The notes beneath the pieces are model-generated. The model did no database searches. It was given only the letters and a program-made list of their open reading frames with translations, and was not told where the DNA came from. From assembly GCF_000069785.1 (NCBI RefSeq), contig NC_010528.1, positions 3,051,501 to 3,115,500 of the forward strand: a stretch of DNA of 64,000 bases, given 5' to 3'. Positions 37,985 through 48,461 of the stretch are shown here, piece after piece; position 1 is the first letter of the stretch, and each line of letters opens with the position of its first letter. Both the position numbers and the translations under genes were made by a program. The DNA comes from Cupriavidus taiwanensis LMG 19424. GTDB lineage: Bacteria; Pseudomonadota; Gammaproteobacteria; Burkholderiales; Burkholderiaceae.

Positions 37985-39901
37985 TCAGGTGCGCGTGCGC
38001 GTGCCGAAAGCGCGCTCCAGGCTTTCCAGGAAGCGGTTGGCCGACTGGTAGCCGATCACGCGCACCGGGCGCTCGCGCCCGTCCGGCCCGAACAGGATGA
38101 TGCCGGGCGGCCCGAACAGGCCGAAGCGCTTGAGCAGGGCCTTGTCGTCGGCATTGTTGGCGGTCACATCCGCCTGCAGCAGCACGATTTCCGACAGCCG
38201 CGCGCGCACGCGCGGGTCGACGAAGGTCATGCGCTCCATTTCCTTGCAGCTGACGCACCAGTCGGCATAGAAATCCAGCAGCACGGGCTTGCCCGCGGCG
38301 GCGGCCTGCGCCACGCGGGCGTCGAGTTCGGCGACGCTGCGCACGCGCTCGAAGCGCACCGTCTGCGCACCGCCGGCGTTTTCGCCGACAGTCCGCGCCA
38401 CGCTGAGGTGCGACAGCGGCTGCAGCGGATCGCGTCCGCCCGAGGCCACGCCGATCAGCACGATCGCGGCGGCGATGGCAAACAGCACGCCCACGCCCTT
38501 GCCCACCCGCACCAGGTTGCGCGGATCCGGCCCCAGCCCGTCGAAGGCGCCCAGGAACACCGCCGCCACCAGCAGCAGCGCCGCCAGCAACAGCATCGTG
38601 GCCCACGCCGGCAGCACCGGCCCCAGCATCCACAGCGCCACACCCAGCAGCAGGAAGCCGAAGAAGCGCTTGGTCACCTCCATCCAGCGGCCGGCGCGCG
38701 GCAGCAGGTTGCCAGCGCCCACACCCACCAGCACCAGCGGGACGCCCATGCCAAGCGCCATCGCGAACAGCGCGGCGCCGCCGGTCACGGCATCGCGGCT
38801 CTGCGCGATATAGGCCAGCGCGCCCGCCAGCGGTGCCGTCACGCAAGGCCCGACGATCAGCGCGGAGATCGCCCCCATCGCCGCGGCGCCGGCAATCTGG
38901 CCGCCCTGGCGGCGGTTGGAGGATTCCGCGAGCCGGGTCTGCCAGCGCTGCGGCAGCTGCAGCTCGTACAGGCCGAACATCGACAGCGCCAGCGCCACCA
39001 TCAGCGCCGCGAAGGCACCCAGCACCCAGGGCTTCTGCAGCGCGGCGGAGAGCCCCTCGCCCAGCAGCCCCGCGGCCACGCCGACCGCGGTGTACACCAC
39101 CGCCATGCCCAGCACATAGGCCAGCGACACCAGCAGCGCGCGGCTGCGCGTGACGTGCTCGCCGACCACGATCGACGACAGGATCGGCACCATCGGCAGC
39201 ACGCACGGCGTAAAGGTCAGCAGCAGGCCCAGGCCGAAGAACAGCGCGGCGATCAGGCCCAGGTTGCGGCTGGCCAGTGCGCCGGCGATGCGGTCGCTGT
39301 CGTCGGCGCGCAGAGTCGTGGCTGCGCCCGGCATGGCGGGTGCGGCGGGTGCCGGAGCCCGCTCGGCCGCCGGAGCGTCGCTGCGGCCGCGCTTGCCGAA
39401 CAGGTCGGCCAGGGCACTGCCCCCGACCTTGTGGACGCTTTCCATCGGCGGATAGCACAGGCCCTTGTCGGCGCAGCCCTGGGACGTCACCGTCAGCGTC
39501 CATTTGCCGTCGGCGGGCGCTGCCTCCACCGGGATGCGGATGACCACGCTGTCGCGGTAGGTCTCCATCTCCTTGCCGAAGGTCTCGTCGAACTTCACCT
39601 TGCCCTGCGGGTAGGCCGGCGCGCCCAGTTTCACGCCGGCCGGCTGCGCGGCGAAGGAAAAGCGCTCGCGGTACATGTAGTAGCCCGGCGCGACGTCAAA
39701 GCGGACTTCGATGGTCTTGTCGTCAGGCTGGCTGGCGGCGAAGCGAAAGGCTTGCTCGGGCGGCAGGAAGTCGTCCTCGGTGGCGGCGTGGAGGCTGCCC
39801 GCCAGGCACAGCCAGGCCAGCGCCGCCAGCAGCGCTGCGGCAATATGCCGCGCCCACATCTGCCCGGGCGTGCCCGCCCGCCGTGCCAAACCGATGTTCA
39901 T
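37985..39901 (-). CDS. dsbD: Thiol:disulfide interchange protein DsbD
   Basis: DsbD moves reducing power from cytoplasmic thioredoxin to periplasmic partners, including disulfide isomerases and cytochrome c maturation. The 638-residue protein has a signal peptide, an N-terminal alpha domain with the Cys pair in CADKGLCYPP, and an eight-helix beta domain with the Cys pair in FTPCVLPMVP and VGPCVTAPLAG. The C-terminal thioredoxin domain has active site WCVSCKEME. The ATG at 39901 overlaps the cutA stop (ATGA). It is convergent with the corA-like gene. Confidence 0.95.
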   Translation of the reverse strand: MNIGLARRAGTPGQMWARHIAAALLAALAWLCLAGSLHAATEDDFLPPEQAFRFAASQPDDKTIEVRFDVAPGYYMYRERFSFAAQPAGVKLGAPAYPQGKVKFDETFGKEMETYRDSVVIRIPVEAAPADGKWTLTVTSQGCADKGLCYPPMESVHKVGGSALADLFGKRGRSDAPAAERAPAPAAPAMPGAATTLRADDSDRIAGALASRNLGLIAALFFGLGLLLTFTPCVLPMVPILSSIVVGEHVTRSRALLVSLAYVLGMAVVYTAVGVAAGLLGEGLSAALQKPWVLGAFAALMVALALSMFGLYELQLPQRWQTRLAESSNRRQGGQIAGAAAMGAISALIVGPCVTAPLAGALAYIAQSRDAVTGGAALFAMALGMGVPLVLVGVGAGNLLPRAGRWMEVTKRFFGFLLLGVALWMLGPVLPAWATMLLLAALLLVAAVFLGAFDGLGPDPRNLVRVGKGVGVLFAIAAAIVLIGVASGGRDPLQPLSHLSVARTVGENAGGAQTVRFERVRSVAELDARVAQAAAAGKPVLLDFYADWCVSCKEMERMTFVDPRVRARLSEIVLLQADVTANNADDKALLKRFGLFGPPGIILFGPDGRERPVRVIGYQSANRFLESLERAFGTRTRT

Positions 39902-40308
39902 GAAGCCGATTCCTGTTGGTCTTGTTTCTGGGGTGCTGCCGTACCTGCCTGCGCCGGCACGCCGGCGGTCTCGCTGCGCACCCATGCCAGGTAGGGCCCG
40001 TAGCCCGCCGACACGGGCCACGCGAGCAGCTCCGGCACGTCATAGGGGTGATGTTGCCGGATCACGGCCTCGAGCGCAGCGTAGCGTGCGCGCGTGGTCT
40101 TGATCAGCAGCGGCCATTCCTGCGCCTGCTCGAGCTTGCCCTGCCACCAGTACTCGGATTCAACCGGCGCCAGACGGTTCACGCAGGCGGCGGCGCGCGC
40201 CTGCAGCACGGCCCGCGACAAGCCCGCCGCGGTGTCGGCGTCGGGTGCGTTGGTGACGACGACGAGCACCTCGTCCGGATCGGCAACTTGGTCAGTATGG
40301 CTTTGCAT
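39898..40308 (-). CDS. cutA: Divalent-cation tolerance protein CutA
   Basis: CutA is a small trimeric protein linked to copper tolerance; its exact role is unsettled. The 136-residue protein has ARAAACVNRLAPVESEYWWQGKLEQAQEWPLLIKT, read as the family core, then IRQHHPYDVPELLAWPV and YLAWV. The start is the ATG at 40308 with GGGAGAG directly upstream; a start at 40353 would run through the terminator of rplQ. It is coupled to dsbD, a frequent cutA-dsbD arrangement. Confidence 0.94.
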   Translation of the reverse strand: MQSHTDQVADPDEVLVVVTNAPDADTAAGLSRAVLQARAAACVNRLAPVESEYWWQGKLEQAQEWPLLIKTTRARYAALEAVIRQHHPYDVPELLAWPVSAGYGPYLAWVRSETAGVPAQAGTAAPQKQDQQESAS

Positions 40309-40345
40309 CGACACTCTCCCCGCGGCCGGCCGCCGCCGACCCGCA

Positions 40346-40377
40346 CAAAACAAAAGAGCCAGGCGGATGCCTGGCTC
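40346..40377 (-). terminator. Terminator of the rpoA-rplQ end of the ribosomal superoperon
   Basis: On the minus strand, GAGCCAGGC, a 4-base loop and GCCTGGCTC, then TTTTGTTTTG. It lies 56 bases after the rplQ stop. Confidence 0.93.
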
Positions 40378-40433
40378 GATTGTAAGCGGTGTGCCCGCAA
40401 CCGTCGCGCGACGGCAACGGGCAGGAAACGCAC

Positions 40434-40829
40434 TTATTCCGCGGCTTCTTCGGCCGGGGCTTCGGTGATTTCCGGACGATCCACCAGCTCGACCAGCGCC
40501 ATCGGCGCGTTGTCGCCCTGACGGAAGCCGAACTTCAGGATGCGGGTGTAGCCGCCCGGACGGGTGGCGTAGCGCGGGCCCAGTTCGGTGAACAGCTTGG
40601 TGACCATGTCGCGGTCGCGCAGGCGGGCGAAGGCCAGGCGGCGGTTGGCAACGGTGTCCTTCTTGGCCAGCGTGATCAGCGGCTCGACGACCTTGCGCAG
40701 TTCCTTGGCCTTGGGCACGGTGGTCTTGATCAGCTCGTGCTGGAACAGCGAGTTGGACATGTTGCGCAGCATCGCGAGACGGTGCGACGAGGTGCGGTTC
40801 AGTTTCCGCAGACCATGACGGTGACGCAT
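40434..40829 (-). CDS. rplQ: 50S ribosomal protein L17
   Basis: L17 sits near the exit tunnel of the 50S subunit. The 131-residue protein begins [21 protein letters not shown], the family signature, and has a short acidic Ala/Glu tail. It is the last gene of the alpha operon, 135 bases after rpoA and followed by a clear terminator. Confidence 0.97.
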   Translation of the reverse strand: MRHRHGLRKLNRTSSHRLAMLRNMSNSLFQHELIKTTVPKAKELRKVVEPLITLAKKDTVANRRLAFARLRDRDMVTKLFTELGPRYATRPGGYTRILKFGFRQGDNAPMALVELVDRPEITEAPAEEAAE

Positions 40830-40964
40830 GATGATTCCTTTCAGTTAAGTGTTTGACCAGCTCTTCTATCGTCCGATGCGGCGGGACGCGGGCCGGTAGT
40901 CATACATGCCCCGGCCGGAGCCGGGGCGGTTGCTGCGGTGCGGGACCGATGCCCCGCGCCACGA

Positions 40965-41945
40965 TTACTTCTCCAGACCTGCGGGCGGCCAGTTCTCGAG
41001 CTTCATGCCGAGGGTCAGGCCACGCGAGGCGAGGACTTCCTTGATCTCGTTGAGCGACTTGCGACCCAGGTTCGGGGTCTTGAGCAGCTCGTTCTCGGTA
41101 CGCTGGATCAGGTCGCCGATGTAGTAGATGTTCTCGGCCTTCAGGCAGTTGGCCGAGCGCACCGTCAGCTCCAGGTCGTCGACCGGGCGCAGCAGGATCG
41201 GGTCGATCTGCGGCGTGCGGCTCGAAGCGGCCTCGGCGGCCGACTCGGTGCCTTCCAGCGCGGCGAACACGGACAGCTGGTCGACCAGGATGCGGGCCGA
41301 CTGGCGGATCGCTTCCTCGGGCGAGATCACGCCGTCGGTTTCGATGTTCATCACCAGCTTGTCGAGGTCGGTACGCTGCTCCACGCGAGCGGATTCAACC
41401 GCGTACGACACGCGGCGCACCGGCGAGAACGAGGCGTCCAGCACGATGCGGCCGATGACCTTGCCGGATTCGTCGCCGAACTTGCGCACGTTGCCCGGCA
41501 CATAGCCGCGGCCCTGCTCGACCTTGATCTGCATGTCCAGCTTGCCGCCGGCCGACAGATGGGCGATCACGTGGTTCGGGTTGATGATCTCGACGTCGTG
41601 CGGCAGCTCGATATCGGCTGCCGTGACCACGCCTTCGCCATCCTTGCGCAGCGACACCGTGACTTCGTCGCGGTTGTGCAGCTTGAACACCACGCCCTTC
41701 AGGTTGAGCAGCAGGTTGACGACGTCTTCCTGCACGCCGTCGATGGTGGAATACTCGTGGACCACCCCAGCGATCGTGACTTCGGTCGGGGCATAACCGA
41801 CCATCGACGACAGCAGCACGCGACGCAGGGCGTTACCGAGCGTATGGCCGTAGCCGCGCTCGAACGGCTCCATCACGACTTTGGCGTGATGGTCGCCCAG
41901 AGGCTCGACGGCGATGATTTTTGGCTTGAGGAGTGCTGTTTGCAT
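40965..41945 (-). CDS. rpoA: RNA polymerase alpha subunit
   Basis: Alpha nucleates RNA polymerase assembly and contacts UP elements and activators. The 326-residue protein has an N-terminal dimerisation domain ([20 protein letters not shown]) and a C-terminal domain with the 265-type determinant region ([32 protein letters not shown]). Length and order rpsD-rpoA-rplQ are standard. Two hairpins lie in the rpsD-rpoA gap. Confidence 0.98.
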   Translation of the reverse strand: MQTALLKPKIIAVEPLGDHHAKVVMEPFERGYGHTLGNALRRVLLSSMVGYAPTEVTIAGVVHEYSTIDGVQEDVVNLLLNLKGVVFKLHNRDEVTVSLRKDGEGVVTAADIELPHDVEIINPNHVIAHLSAGGKLDMQIKVEQGRGYVPGNVRKFGDESGKVIGRIVLDASFSPVRRVSYAVESARVEQRTDLDKLVMNIETDGVISPEEAIRQSARILVDQLSVFAALEGTESAAEAASSRTPQIDPILLRPVDDLELTVRSANCLKAENIYYIGDLIQRTENELLKTPNLGRKSLNEIKEVLASRGLTLGMKLENWPPAGLEK

Positions 41946-42011
41946 TAGGTTGTCCTTTTCAATACCCTCGGCTCGTTACACCGATAAGGCTGACGTTTGG
42001 AACCTGGAAAT

Positions 42012-42060
42012 CCCATCGTAACGATGGGCGAAGCCCGACGCGCGCGAAGCGCGTCGGGCT
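42012..42060 (-). other. Two tandem hairpins in the rpsD-rpoA gap
   Basis: CCCATCG-TAA-CGATGGG (42012-42028) is followed by a 12-bp stem AGCCCGACGCGC/GCGCGTCGGGCT with a 5-base loop (42032-42060). Neither has a T-run, so they are more likely mRNA-processing or stabilising structures than terminators. Confidence 0.6.
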
Positions 42061-42110
42061 GAAGGAGAAGCTTTGCGACGAACGCAAGCTCTGGGCCGGA
42101 TGCTCGCGGA

Positions 42111-42734
42111 TTAACGCGAGTACAGTTCGACGATCAGGCTTTCGTTGATGTCGCCCGAGATATCGGCGCGATCCGGGACTTGCTTGAAGGTGCCTTCGAA
42201 CTTCTTGGCATCCACGGCGACCCAGGTCGGGAAGCCCGACTGCTCGGCCAGCGACAGCGCTTCGGCGATACGGACCTGCTTCTTCGACTGCTCGCGGATG
42301 GTGATGACGTCGCCCGACTTGATCTGTGCCGACGGCACGTTCAGGGTCTGGCCGTTCACCAGGATCGCCTTGTGCGACACCAGCTGGCGCGCTTCAGCGC
42401 GGGTCGAGCCGAAGCCCATGCGGTACACCACGTTGTCCAGGCGCGATTCCAGCAGTTGCAGCAGGTTTTCGCCGGTGTTGCCCTTGCGACGGTCGGCTTC
42501 GGCGAAGTAGCGGCGGAACTGGCGCTCGAGCACGCCGTAGATGCGCTTGACCTTCTGCTTTTCGCGCAGCTGGTTGCCGTAGTCGGAGGTGCGGGCACCC
42601 GAGGTGCGGCCATGCTGGCCCGGCTTGCTGTCCAGCTTGCACTTGTCGGCCAGCGAGCGGCGCGAGCTCTTCAGGAACAGGTCGGTGCCTTCACGGCGGG
42701 AAAGTTTGGCCTTCGGGCCGGTATAACGTGCCAC
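42111..42734 (-). CDS. rpsD: 30S ribosomal protein S4
   Basis: S4 is a primary 16S rRNA-binding protein that nucleates 30S assembly, and in E. coli it represses the alpha operon. The 207-residue protein has an N-terminal segment [20 protein letters not shown] and the S4 RNA-binding domain ([31 protein letters not shown]). Its distance from rpsK (about 300 bases with a terminator-like hairpin) is unusually large. Confidence 0.98.
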   Translation of the reverse strand: MARYTGPKAKLSRREGTDLFLKSSRRSLADKCKLDSKPGQHGRTSGARTSDYGNQLREKQKVKRIYGVLERQFRRYFAEADRRKGNTGENLLQLLESRLDNVVYRMGFGSTRAEARQLVSHKAILVNGQTLNVPSAQIKSGDVITIREQSKKQVRIAEALSLAEQSGFPTWVAVDAKKFEGTFKQVPDRADISGDINESLIVELYSR

Positions 42735-42934
42735 GTTGTCTTCCTTTGATCGATCACGGCGCCTTCAGGACGCGCCGCGAGTCCGCCAACGCAGTGCCGG
42801 CGCAGTGCAACAGGGCACACGCCGGACCGTGACGGACGGTGGGCTTATTAAGCGCGCTCCGTGGGGAGGCGTCGCTGCAAGCATTTACTAATACGCCGGT
42901 AGTTCAATGTGCCTCGAAAAGCACTACCCCGACG

Positions 42935-42970
42935 CAAAACGAAAACCTGCCGCATTAAAATGCAGCAGGT
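42935..42970 (-). terminator. Terminator-like hairpin between rpsK and rpsD
   Basis: On the minus strand, ACCTGC-T-GCAT-TTTA-ATGC-G-GCAGGT is a stem with a small symmetric bulge, followed by TTTCGTTTTG. It lies 66 bases after the rpsK stop, within the 302-base rpsK-rpsD gap (42735-43036). The remainder of that gap holds no gene. It may attenuate or end transcription before rpsD-rpoA-rplQ. Confidence 0.65.
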
Positions 42971-43036
42971 CAACGCGCGATGCTACCATATCCGAAACCG
43001 GCAGGTAAACCCGCCGGGCCCGGACACGCCAACGCA

Positions 43037-43435
43037 TCAGATGCGGCGGCGCTTCGGCGGACGGCAGCCGTTGTGCGGAATCGGCGTGACGTCTTCGATG
43101 ATCGCGATCTTGATGCCCAGCGCGTTCAGCGCGCGGACAGCCGATTCACGACCCGGGCCGGGACCCTTGATACGCACTTCCAGGTTCTTGATGCCCTGGT
43201 CTTGCGCCACGCGGCCGGCGTTCTCGGCAGCAACCTGGGCAGCGAACGGGGTCGACTTGCGCGAACCCTTGAAGCCCTGGCCACCGGCGGTCGCCCACGA
43301 CAGGGCGTTGCCCTGGCGATCGGTGATCGTGATGATGGTGTTGTTGAACGAAGCGTGGACGTGCGCAATGCCGTCGGCAACGTTCTTCTTGACCTTCTTA
43401 CGCGCGCGAGCGGCGTTATTCGGACCTTTTGCCAT
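43037..43435 (-). CDS. rpsK: 30S ribosomal protein S11
   Basis: S11 helps form the mRNA exit channel (platform) of the 30S subunit. The 132-residue protein has [36 protein letters not shown] (family core, read in part) and ends [18 protein letters not shown]. It follows rpsM by 24 bases. Confidence 0.98.
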
Positions 43436-43459
43436 TAGTTTCTTCCTCTGCCTTCGGCT

Positions 43460-43825
43460 TTACTTCTTCAGAGCCACGCCGGCCTTGCGCGGACCCTTGC
43501 GGGTACGGGCGTTGGTGCGCGTACGCTGGCCGCGCATCGGCAGGCCCTTGCGGTGACGCATGCCACGATAGCAACCAAGGTCCATCAGACGCTTGATGTT
43601 CATCGTGGTTTCACGACGCAGGTCACCCTCGACCGTGACCTTGCCCACTTCGTCACGAAGCTTTTCCAGGTCGGCGTCGGTCAGGTCCTTGACCTTCTTG
43701 TCAAACGGTACACCGGTGGCCTCGCAAATCTTGCGGGCGCGCGAGCGGCCGATACCGTAAATAGCCGTCAGGCCGATTTCGGTATGCTTGTGGTTCGGGA
43801 TGTTAACCCCTGCGATACGTGCCAT
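43460..43825 (-). CDS. rpsM: 30S ribosomal protein S13
   Basis: S13 lies at the head of the 30S subunit and contacts tRNA and the 50S bridge. The 121-residue protein begins [20 protein letters not shown] and ends with the basic tail [18 protein letters not shown]. It is 19 bases after rpmJ and starts the alpha-operon order rpsM-rpsK-rpsD-rpoA-rplQ. Confidence 0.98.
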
Positions 43826-43844
43826 TCGTCAATCCTCTTTCCGA

Positions 43845-43961
43845 TTAGCCTTGGCGTTGCTTGTGGCGGGGATCCGACGAGCAGATCACGCGCACGACAC
43901 CGTTGCGCTTGATGATTTTGCAGTTGCGGCAAATGCGCTTAACAGAAGCCAGCACTTTCAT
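43845..43961 (-). CDS. rpmJ: 50S ribosomal protein L36
   Basis: This 38-residue protein reads [20 protein letters not shown], then [18 protein letters not shown]. Cys11, Cys14, Cys27 and His33 form the zinc-binding set, so it is the zinc-containing (C+) form. It lies between infA and rpsM, the standard place, and is too short for most gene-length filters. Confidence 0.95.
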
Positions 43962-43991
43962 AATTTTCCTCTTCCTTCAATTCCTGTTCGC

Positions 43992-44210
43992 TCACTTCGT
44001 CCGGAAGACGATTCGTGCGCGCGACAGATCATATGGGGTCAGCTCGACCGTCACCTTGTCACCCGGAAGAATCCGGATGTAGTTCATTCTCATCTTGCCG
44101 GAGATATGGCCCAGCACCACATGGCCATTCTCCAGCTTGACTCGGAACGTCGCATTGGGCAGGTTTTCCAGGACCTCGCCCTGCATCTGGATGACGTCGT
44201 CTTTAGCCAT
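43992..44210 (-). CDS. infA: Translation initiation factor IF-1
   Basis: IF-1 binds the 30S A site during initiation. The 72-residue OB-fold protein begins [19 protein letters not shown] and contains [20 protein letters not shown]. It lies between secY and rpmJ, as in many betaproteobacteria. Confidence 0.97.
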   Translation of the reverse strand: MAKDDVIQMQGEVLENLPNATFRVKLENGHVVLGHISGKMRMNYIRILPGDKVTVELTPYDLSRARIVFRTK

Positions 44211-44233
44211 ACCTAGCCTGTACCGATCCGAAG

Positions 44234-45577
44234 TCAGCGCAAGGTCAGATTGCCCTTGAAATTCGCCTTCTTCAGCAGCGACTCATACTGCTGCGACATG
44301 ACATAGGACTGAACCTGGGCCATGAAGTCCATCGTGACGACCACGATGATCAGCAGGGAGGTTCCGCCGAAATAGAACGGAACGTTCCAGCGCAGCACCA
44401 GGAATTCCGGCAACAGGCAGACCAGTGTGATGTAGATCGCACCAGCCAACGTCAGACGCACCAGGATCTTGTCGATATAGCGCGTCGTCTGCTCGCCCGG
44501 ACGAATGCCCGGAATGAAGGCACCGCTTTTCTTCAGGTTGTCTGCCACTTCACGGCTGTTGTACACCAGAGCCGTGTAGAAGAAGCAGAAAAATACAATC
44601 GCAGCAGCGTACAGCAGGATGTAGACCGGCTGGCCCGGCGACAGCGTGGCAGCCAGGTCCTTGATGAACCGGCCGACCGCACCCGTCGAGTCAGACGTAA
44701 ACCAGCCCGCGATCGTCGCCGGGAACAGGATGATCGACGATGCGAAGATCGGCGGAATCACCCCTGCCATGTTCAGCTTCAGCGGCAGGTGCGACGACTG
44801 GCCGCCGTACACCTTGTTGCCGACCTGACGCTTGGCATAGTTCACCAGGATCTTGCGCTGGCCACGCTCGACGAACACCACGGCGAAGGTCACACCGATC
44901 ACGATCGCCACGATGAAGATCGCCGCGATGATGCTCATGGAACCCGTGCGGACCAGTTCGAACAGTCCGCCGATCGCATTGGGCAGGCCCGCCGCGATAC
45001 CGCCGAAGATGATGATCGAGATGCCGTTGCCCAGACCGCGCTCGGTAATCTGCTCACCCAGCCACATCAGGAACATCGTGCCGGTCACCAGCGTGATCAC
45101 CGCCGTGGCCCGGAACATCAGGCCCGGATCCAGCACCAGCCCCGGCTGCGACTCCAGCGCGACCGCGATCGACAGCGCCTGGAACGTGGCCAGAACCACG
45201 GTGCCGTAGCGCGTGTACTGCGTGATCTTGCGCTGCCCTGCCTGCCCTTCCTTCTTCAGCGACTCCAGCTGCGGCAGCACGATCGTCAGCAACTGCATGA
45301 TGATCGACGCCGAGATGTACGGCATGATGCCGAGCGCGAAGACGGTAAAGCGCGACAGCGCCCCGCCCGAGAACAGGTTGAACATCCCGAGGATGCCACC
45401 CGACTGACTCTGGAAAAGCTTCGCAAGCTGCTCCGGATCGATACCGGGCACCGGAATATGAGCGCCGATGCGGTACACGATCAGGGCCAGCACCAGGAAC
45501 ATCAGCCGGCGCTTGAGGTCGCCGTACTTCGCCGTGTTCCTGGCTTGCGCGCTTGCATTGGGTTTCGCCGTGGCCAA
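44234..45577 (-). CDS. secY: Preprotein translocase subunit SecY
   Basis: SecY is the channel of the Sec translocon. The 447-residue protein has ten hydrophobic segments. Typical sequence includes [44 protein letters not shown] and the cytoplasmic loop with [13 protein letters not shown]. It lies 47 bases after rplO and 23 before infA, in the spc part of the superoperon. Confidence 0.98.
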   Translation of the reverse strand: MATAKPNASAQARNTAKYGDLKRRLMFLVLALIVYRIGAHIPVPGIDPEQLAKLFQSQSGGILGMFNLFSGGALSRFTVFALGIMPYISASIIMQLLTIVLPQLESLKKEGQAGQRKITQYTRYGTVVLATFQALSIAVALESQPGLVLDPGLMFRATAVITLVTGTMFLMWLGEQITERGLGNGISIIIFGGIAAGLPNAIGGLFELVRTGSMSIIAAIFIVAIVIGVTFAVVFVERGQRKILVNYAKRQVGNKVYGGQSSHLPLKLNMAGVIPPIFASSIILFPATIAGWFTSDSTGAVGRFIKDLAATLSPGQPVYILLYAAAIVFFCFFYTALVYNSREVADNLKKSGAFIPGIRPGEQTTRYIDKILVRLTLAGAIYITLVCLLPEFLVLRWNVPFYFGGTSLLIIVVVTMDFMAQVQSYVMSQQYESLLKKANFKGNLTLR

Positions 45578-45624
45578 ACGATGCTCCGACTATGACTGCC
45601 TATGCTGCGATGAATGCTGCCGTA

Positions 45625-46059
45625 TCAGGCTGCGATCTGGCCGCCGGCGGCTTCGATCGCGGCCTTGGCGCCAGCGGTGGCGCCCAGACCCTTGATCGTC
45701 ACCTTGCGGGTCAGCTCGCCGGCCTTGATGACCTTGGCGCTCTTGACCAGGTCGCCGACCAGGCCAGCCTGCTTCAGGACCAGCAGGTCGACTTCGGCCG
45801 CTTCCAGGCGCTCGATGTCACGCAGCGTGACTTCGGCGGTGAACGCCTTGGTCAGCGAGGTGAAGCCGCGCTTCGGCAGGCGACGATACAGCGGCATCTG
45901 GCCGCCTTCGAAGCCCACCTTGTGGAAGCCGCCCGAACGCGACTTCTGACCCTTGTGACCGCGACCGGCGGTCTTGCCCAGGCCGGAGCCGATACCGCGG
46001 CCGACGCGACGCTTGGCGTGCTTCGAACCGGCAGCCGGTTTCAGGTTGTTCAGTTGCAT
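45625..46059 (-). CDS. rplO: 50S ribosomal protein L15
   Basis: L15 is a late-binding core protein of the 50S subunit. The 144-residue protein begins [20 protein letters not shown] and has the Gly/Arg-rich [24 protein letters not shown]. The ATG at 46059 is chosen for its GGAGAG site; a TTG four codons upstream overlaps that site. Confidence 0.97.
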   Translation of the reverse strand: MQLNNLKPAAGSKHAKRRVGRGIGSGLGKTAGRGHKGQKSRSGGFHKVGFEGGQMPLYRRLPKRGFTSLTKAFTAEVTLRDIERLEAAEVDLLVLKQAGLVGDLVKSAKVIKAGELTRKVTIKGLGATAGAKAAIEAAGGQIAA

Positions 46060-46078
46060 CTTGCTCTCCAAGTCCCGA

Positions 46079-46261
46079 TCAGGCCAGAACCTTGACCAGG
46101 TACGAGACCTTGTTGATCATGCCGCGCACGGCGGGCGTGTCCTGCAGCTCCGACACCGAGTTGATGCGGCGCAGGCCCAGGCCACGAACGGTGGCGCGAT
46201 GATCCTCGCGCGTGCCGATCAGGCTGCGCACGAGTTGCACTTTTACGGTTTTCTGCGACAT
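46079..46261 (-). CDS. rpmD: 50S ribosomal protein L30
   Basis: The 60-residue protein begins [16 protein letters not shown] and contains [25 protein letters not shown], the L30 signature. The ATG at 46261 has AAGGTG upstream; the frame extends to 46303 inside rpsE but that part is not L30. It lies between rpsE and rplO as usual. Confidence 0.97.
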
Positions 46262-46271
46262 TGCGTTCACC

Positions 46272-46790
46272 TTAACCCAGGATGTCTTCGACCGACTTGC
46301 CACGCTTGGCGGCGATTTCGCCCGGCGTGCTCATCTTCTGAAGGCCGTCCAGCGTGGCGCGAACCATGTTGTACGGGTTGGTGGAGCCGTGCGACTTGGT
46401 CACCACGTTGGTGACACCCATCACTTCGAAGATCGCGCGCATCGGGCCGCCGGCGATCACGCCGGTACCTTCCTTGGCGGGCATCATCAGCACCTTGGCG
46501 GCGCCGTGCTTGCCAACGACTTCGTGTTGCAGCGTGCCGTTCTTCAGCGAGACCTTGACCATCTTGCGACGGGCTTCGTCCATTGCCTTCTGAACGGCGA
46601 CCGGCACTTCCTTGGCCTTGCCCTTGCCCATGCCGATGCGGCCATCGCCGTCACCAACCACGGTCAGCGCAGCGAAACCGAGAATCCGGCCACCCTTCAC
46701 CACCTTGGTGACACGGTTGACCGAGATCATCTTCTCGCGGAGGCCGTCGTCGCGTTCGTCCTGTTGGACTTTTGCTTGCATCTTTGCCAT
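46272..46790 (-). CDS. rpsE: 30S ribosomal protein S5
   Basis: S5 takes part in translational accuracy and lines the mRNA entry channel. The 172-residue protein has the double-stranded-RNA-like domain ([25 protein letters not shown]) and the C-terminal domain ([35 protein letters not shown]). Order and length are standard. Confidence 0.98.
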
Positions 46791-46811
46791 GACGTATCTC
46801 TCTTTATGCGC

Positions 46812-47168
46812 TTAGAACTTCAGGCCGGCTTCGCGGGCGGCGTCTGCCAGGGCCTTCACGCGGCCATGGAAACGGAAGCCGGCGCGATCGAAGGCGACGG
46901 TTTCCACGCCGGCAGCCTTCGCCTTCTCGGCGATGCGCTTGCCCACGACGGTAGCGGCAGCGGCGGTAGCGCCCTTGCCTTCCAGTTCCTTGCGCACTTC
47001 TGCCTCGACGGTCGAAGCCGAAGCCAGCACCTTGGTGCCGCACTCGGAGAAGACCTGGGCGTAAATGTTCGAATTCGTACGGAACACGGTCAGACGATTG
47101 ACTTTCAGCTCCGCGATCTTGGCGCGGGTCTGACGTGCACGGCGCAAACGAGCGTCTTTCTTGTTCAT
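46812..47168 (-). CDS. rplR: 50S ribosomal protein L18
   Basis: L18 binds 5S rRNA. The 118-residue protein begins [20 protein letters not shown] and ends [16 protein letters not shown]. Two adjacent ATGs (47171, 47168) follow AAGGGG. The second gives the usual 118 residues and better spacing. Confidence 0.97.
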   Translation of the reverse strand: MNKKDARLRRARQTRAKIAELKVNRLTVFRTNSNIYAQVFSECGTKVLASASTVEAEVRKELEGKGATAAAATVVGKRIAEKAKAAGVETVAFDRAGFRFHGRVKALADAAREAGLKF

Positions 47169-47179
47169 CATTGCACCCC

Positions 47180-47713
47180 TTACTTCTTCTTGGTTTCCTT
47201 CAGGATGACGCGCTCGTCGCTGTAACGCACACCCTTGCCCTTGTAGGGCTCGGGCGGACGGTACGCGCGGACTTCCGCGGCAACCTGACCGACTTTCTGC
47301 TTGTCCGCACCCTTGATCAGGATTTCGGTCTGCGTCGGCGTTTCCGCCTTCACGCCTTCCGGCATCTCATGGATCACGTCGTGCGAGAAACCAAGCTGGA
47401 GCTTCAGCGCAGTGCCTTGCAGCTGGGCACGATAGCCCACGCCGACGAGGTTCAGCTTGCGCTCGAAACCGGTGGTCACGCCCTTGACCATGTTCGCCGC
47501 CAGGGCGCGCATGGTGCCTTGCAGGGCGTTTGCTTCACGCGACTCGTCAGCCGGTGCGAAGGTCAGCGTGTCGTTCTCGACATTGACCTTGACCAGGCTG
47601 TGAATCGGCTGGGACAGCGTACCCAGCGGGCCCTTCACGGAGAGCACGCCAGCTGCCACGTTCACTTCCGCGCCCTTGGGGAGCGCGATGGGAGCCTTAC
47701 CTACACGGGACAT
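47180..47713 (-). CDS. rplF: 50S ribosomal protein L6
   Basis: L6 lies near the factor-binding site of the 50S subunit. The 177-residue protein begins [19 protein letters not shown], with the C-terminal signature [16 protein letters not shown]. Standard order between rpsH and rplR. Confidence 0.98.
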   Translation of the reverse strand: MSRVGKAPIALPKGAEVNVAAGVLSVKGPLGTLSQPIHSLVKVNVENDTLTFAPADESREANALQGTMRALAANMVKGVTTGFERKLNLVGVGYRAQLQGTALKLQLGFSHDVIHEMPEGVKAETPTQTEILIKGADKQKVGQVAAEVRAYRPPEPYKGKGVRYSDERVILKETKKK

Positions 47714-47723
47714 GGTTCTCTCC

Positions 47724-48119
47724 TTAAGCGACGTAGCAGAGAACTTCGCCGCCCACGCCGGTGGCGCGAGCCTTGCGGTCGGTCATCAGACCCTGCGGGG
47801 TCGAGATGATCGCCACACCCAGGCCGTTCATCACTTGCGGAATGTCGCTGCGGCCCTTGTACACGCGCAGGCCGGGCTTCGAGACGCGCTCGATGCGCTC
47901 GATCACCGGACGGCCGGCGTAGTACTTGAGACCGATGCTCAGTTGTGCCTTGCCGCCATCTTCCTGGACGGCGTAGTCGTCGATGTAGCCTTCGTCCTTC
48001 AGGACCTTGGCGATTGCCACTTTCAGCTTCGACGACGGCATGACAACCGACGCCTTCTGCACGCCCTGGGCGTTGCGGATGCGCGTCAGCATATCGGCGA
48101 TAGGATCGCTCATGCTCAT
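47724..48119 (-). CDS. rpsH: 30S ribosomal protein S8
   Basis: S8 binds the central domain of 16S rRNA and in E. coli represses the spc operon. The 131-residue protein begins [19 protein letters not shown] and has the C-terminal signature [20 protein letters not shown]. Confidence 0.98.
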   Translation of the reverse strand: MSMSDPIADMLTRIRNAQGVQKASVVMPSSKLKVAIAKVLKDEGYIDDYAVQEDGGKAQLSIGLKYYAGRPVIERIERVSKPGLRVYKGRSDIPQVMNGLGVAIISTPQGLMTDRKARATGVGGEVLCYVA

Positions 48120-48146
48120 ACTGTTTCTCCTGTAGCCTGTGCGTAA

Positions 48147-48452
48147 TTACCAGCTGGCTTTCGTCAGACCCGGGATTTCGCCCTTGAAGGCGATTTCGCG
48201 GATCTTGTTACGCGCCAGGCCAAACTTGCGGAAGGTACCGCGGGGACGACCGGTGATCGCGCAGCGGTTGCGCTGGCGAGTCGGGTTCGCGTTGCGCGGG
48301 AGCTGCTGCAGCTCGAGACGCGCGCTGTAACGCTCTTCTTCCGACTTTTCTTGGTCGTCGATAATGGCCTTGAGGTTGGCGCGCTTGGCGGCATACTTTG
48401 CCACCAGCTTGGCGCGCTTCTTCTCACGTTCAATCAGAGCCAGTTTAGCCAC
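48147..48452 (-). CDS. rpsN: 30S ribosomal protein S14
   Basis: The 101-residue protein is the long, zinc-free form of S14. It begins [20 protein letters not shown] and ends with [20 protein letters not shown] and the tail LTKASW. Standard order after rplE. Confidence 0.98.
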   Translation of the reverse strand: MAKLALIEREKKRAKLVAKYAAKRANLKAIIDDQEKSEEERYSARLELQQLPRNANPTRQRNRCAITGRPRGTFRKFGLARNKIREIAFKGEIPGLTKASW

Positions 48453-48461
48453 GGTTACCCC

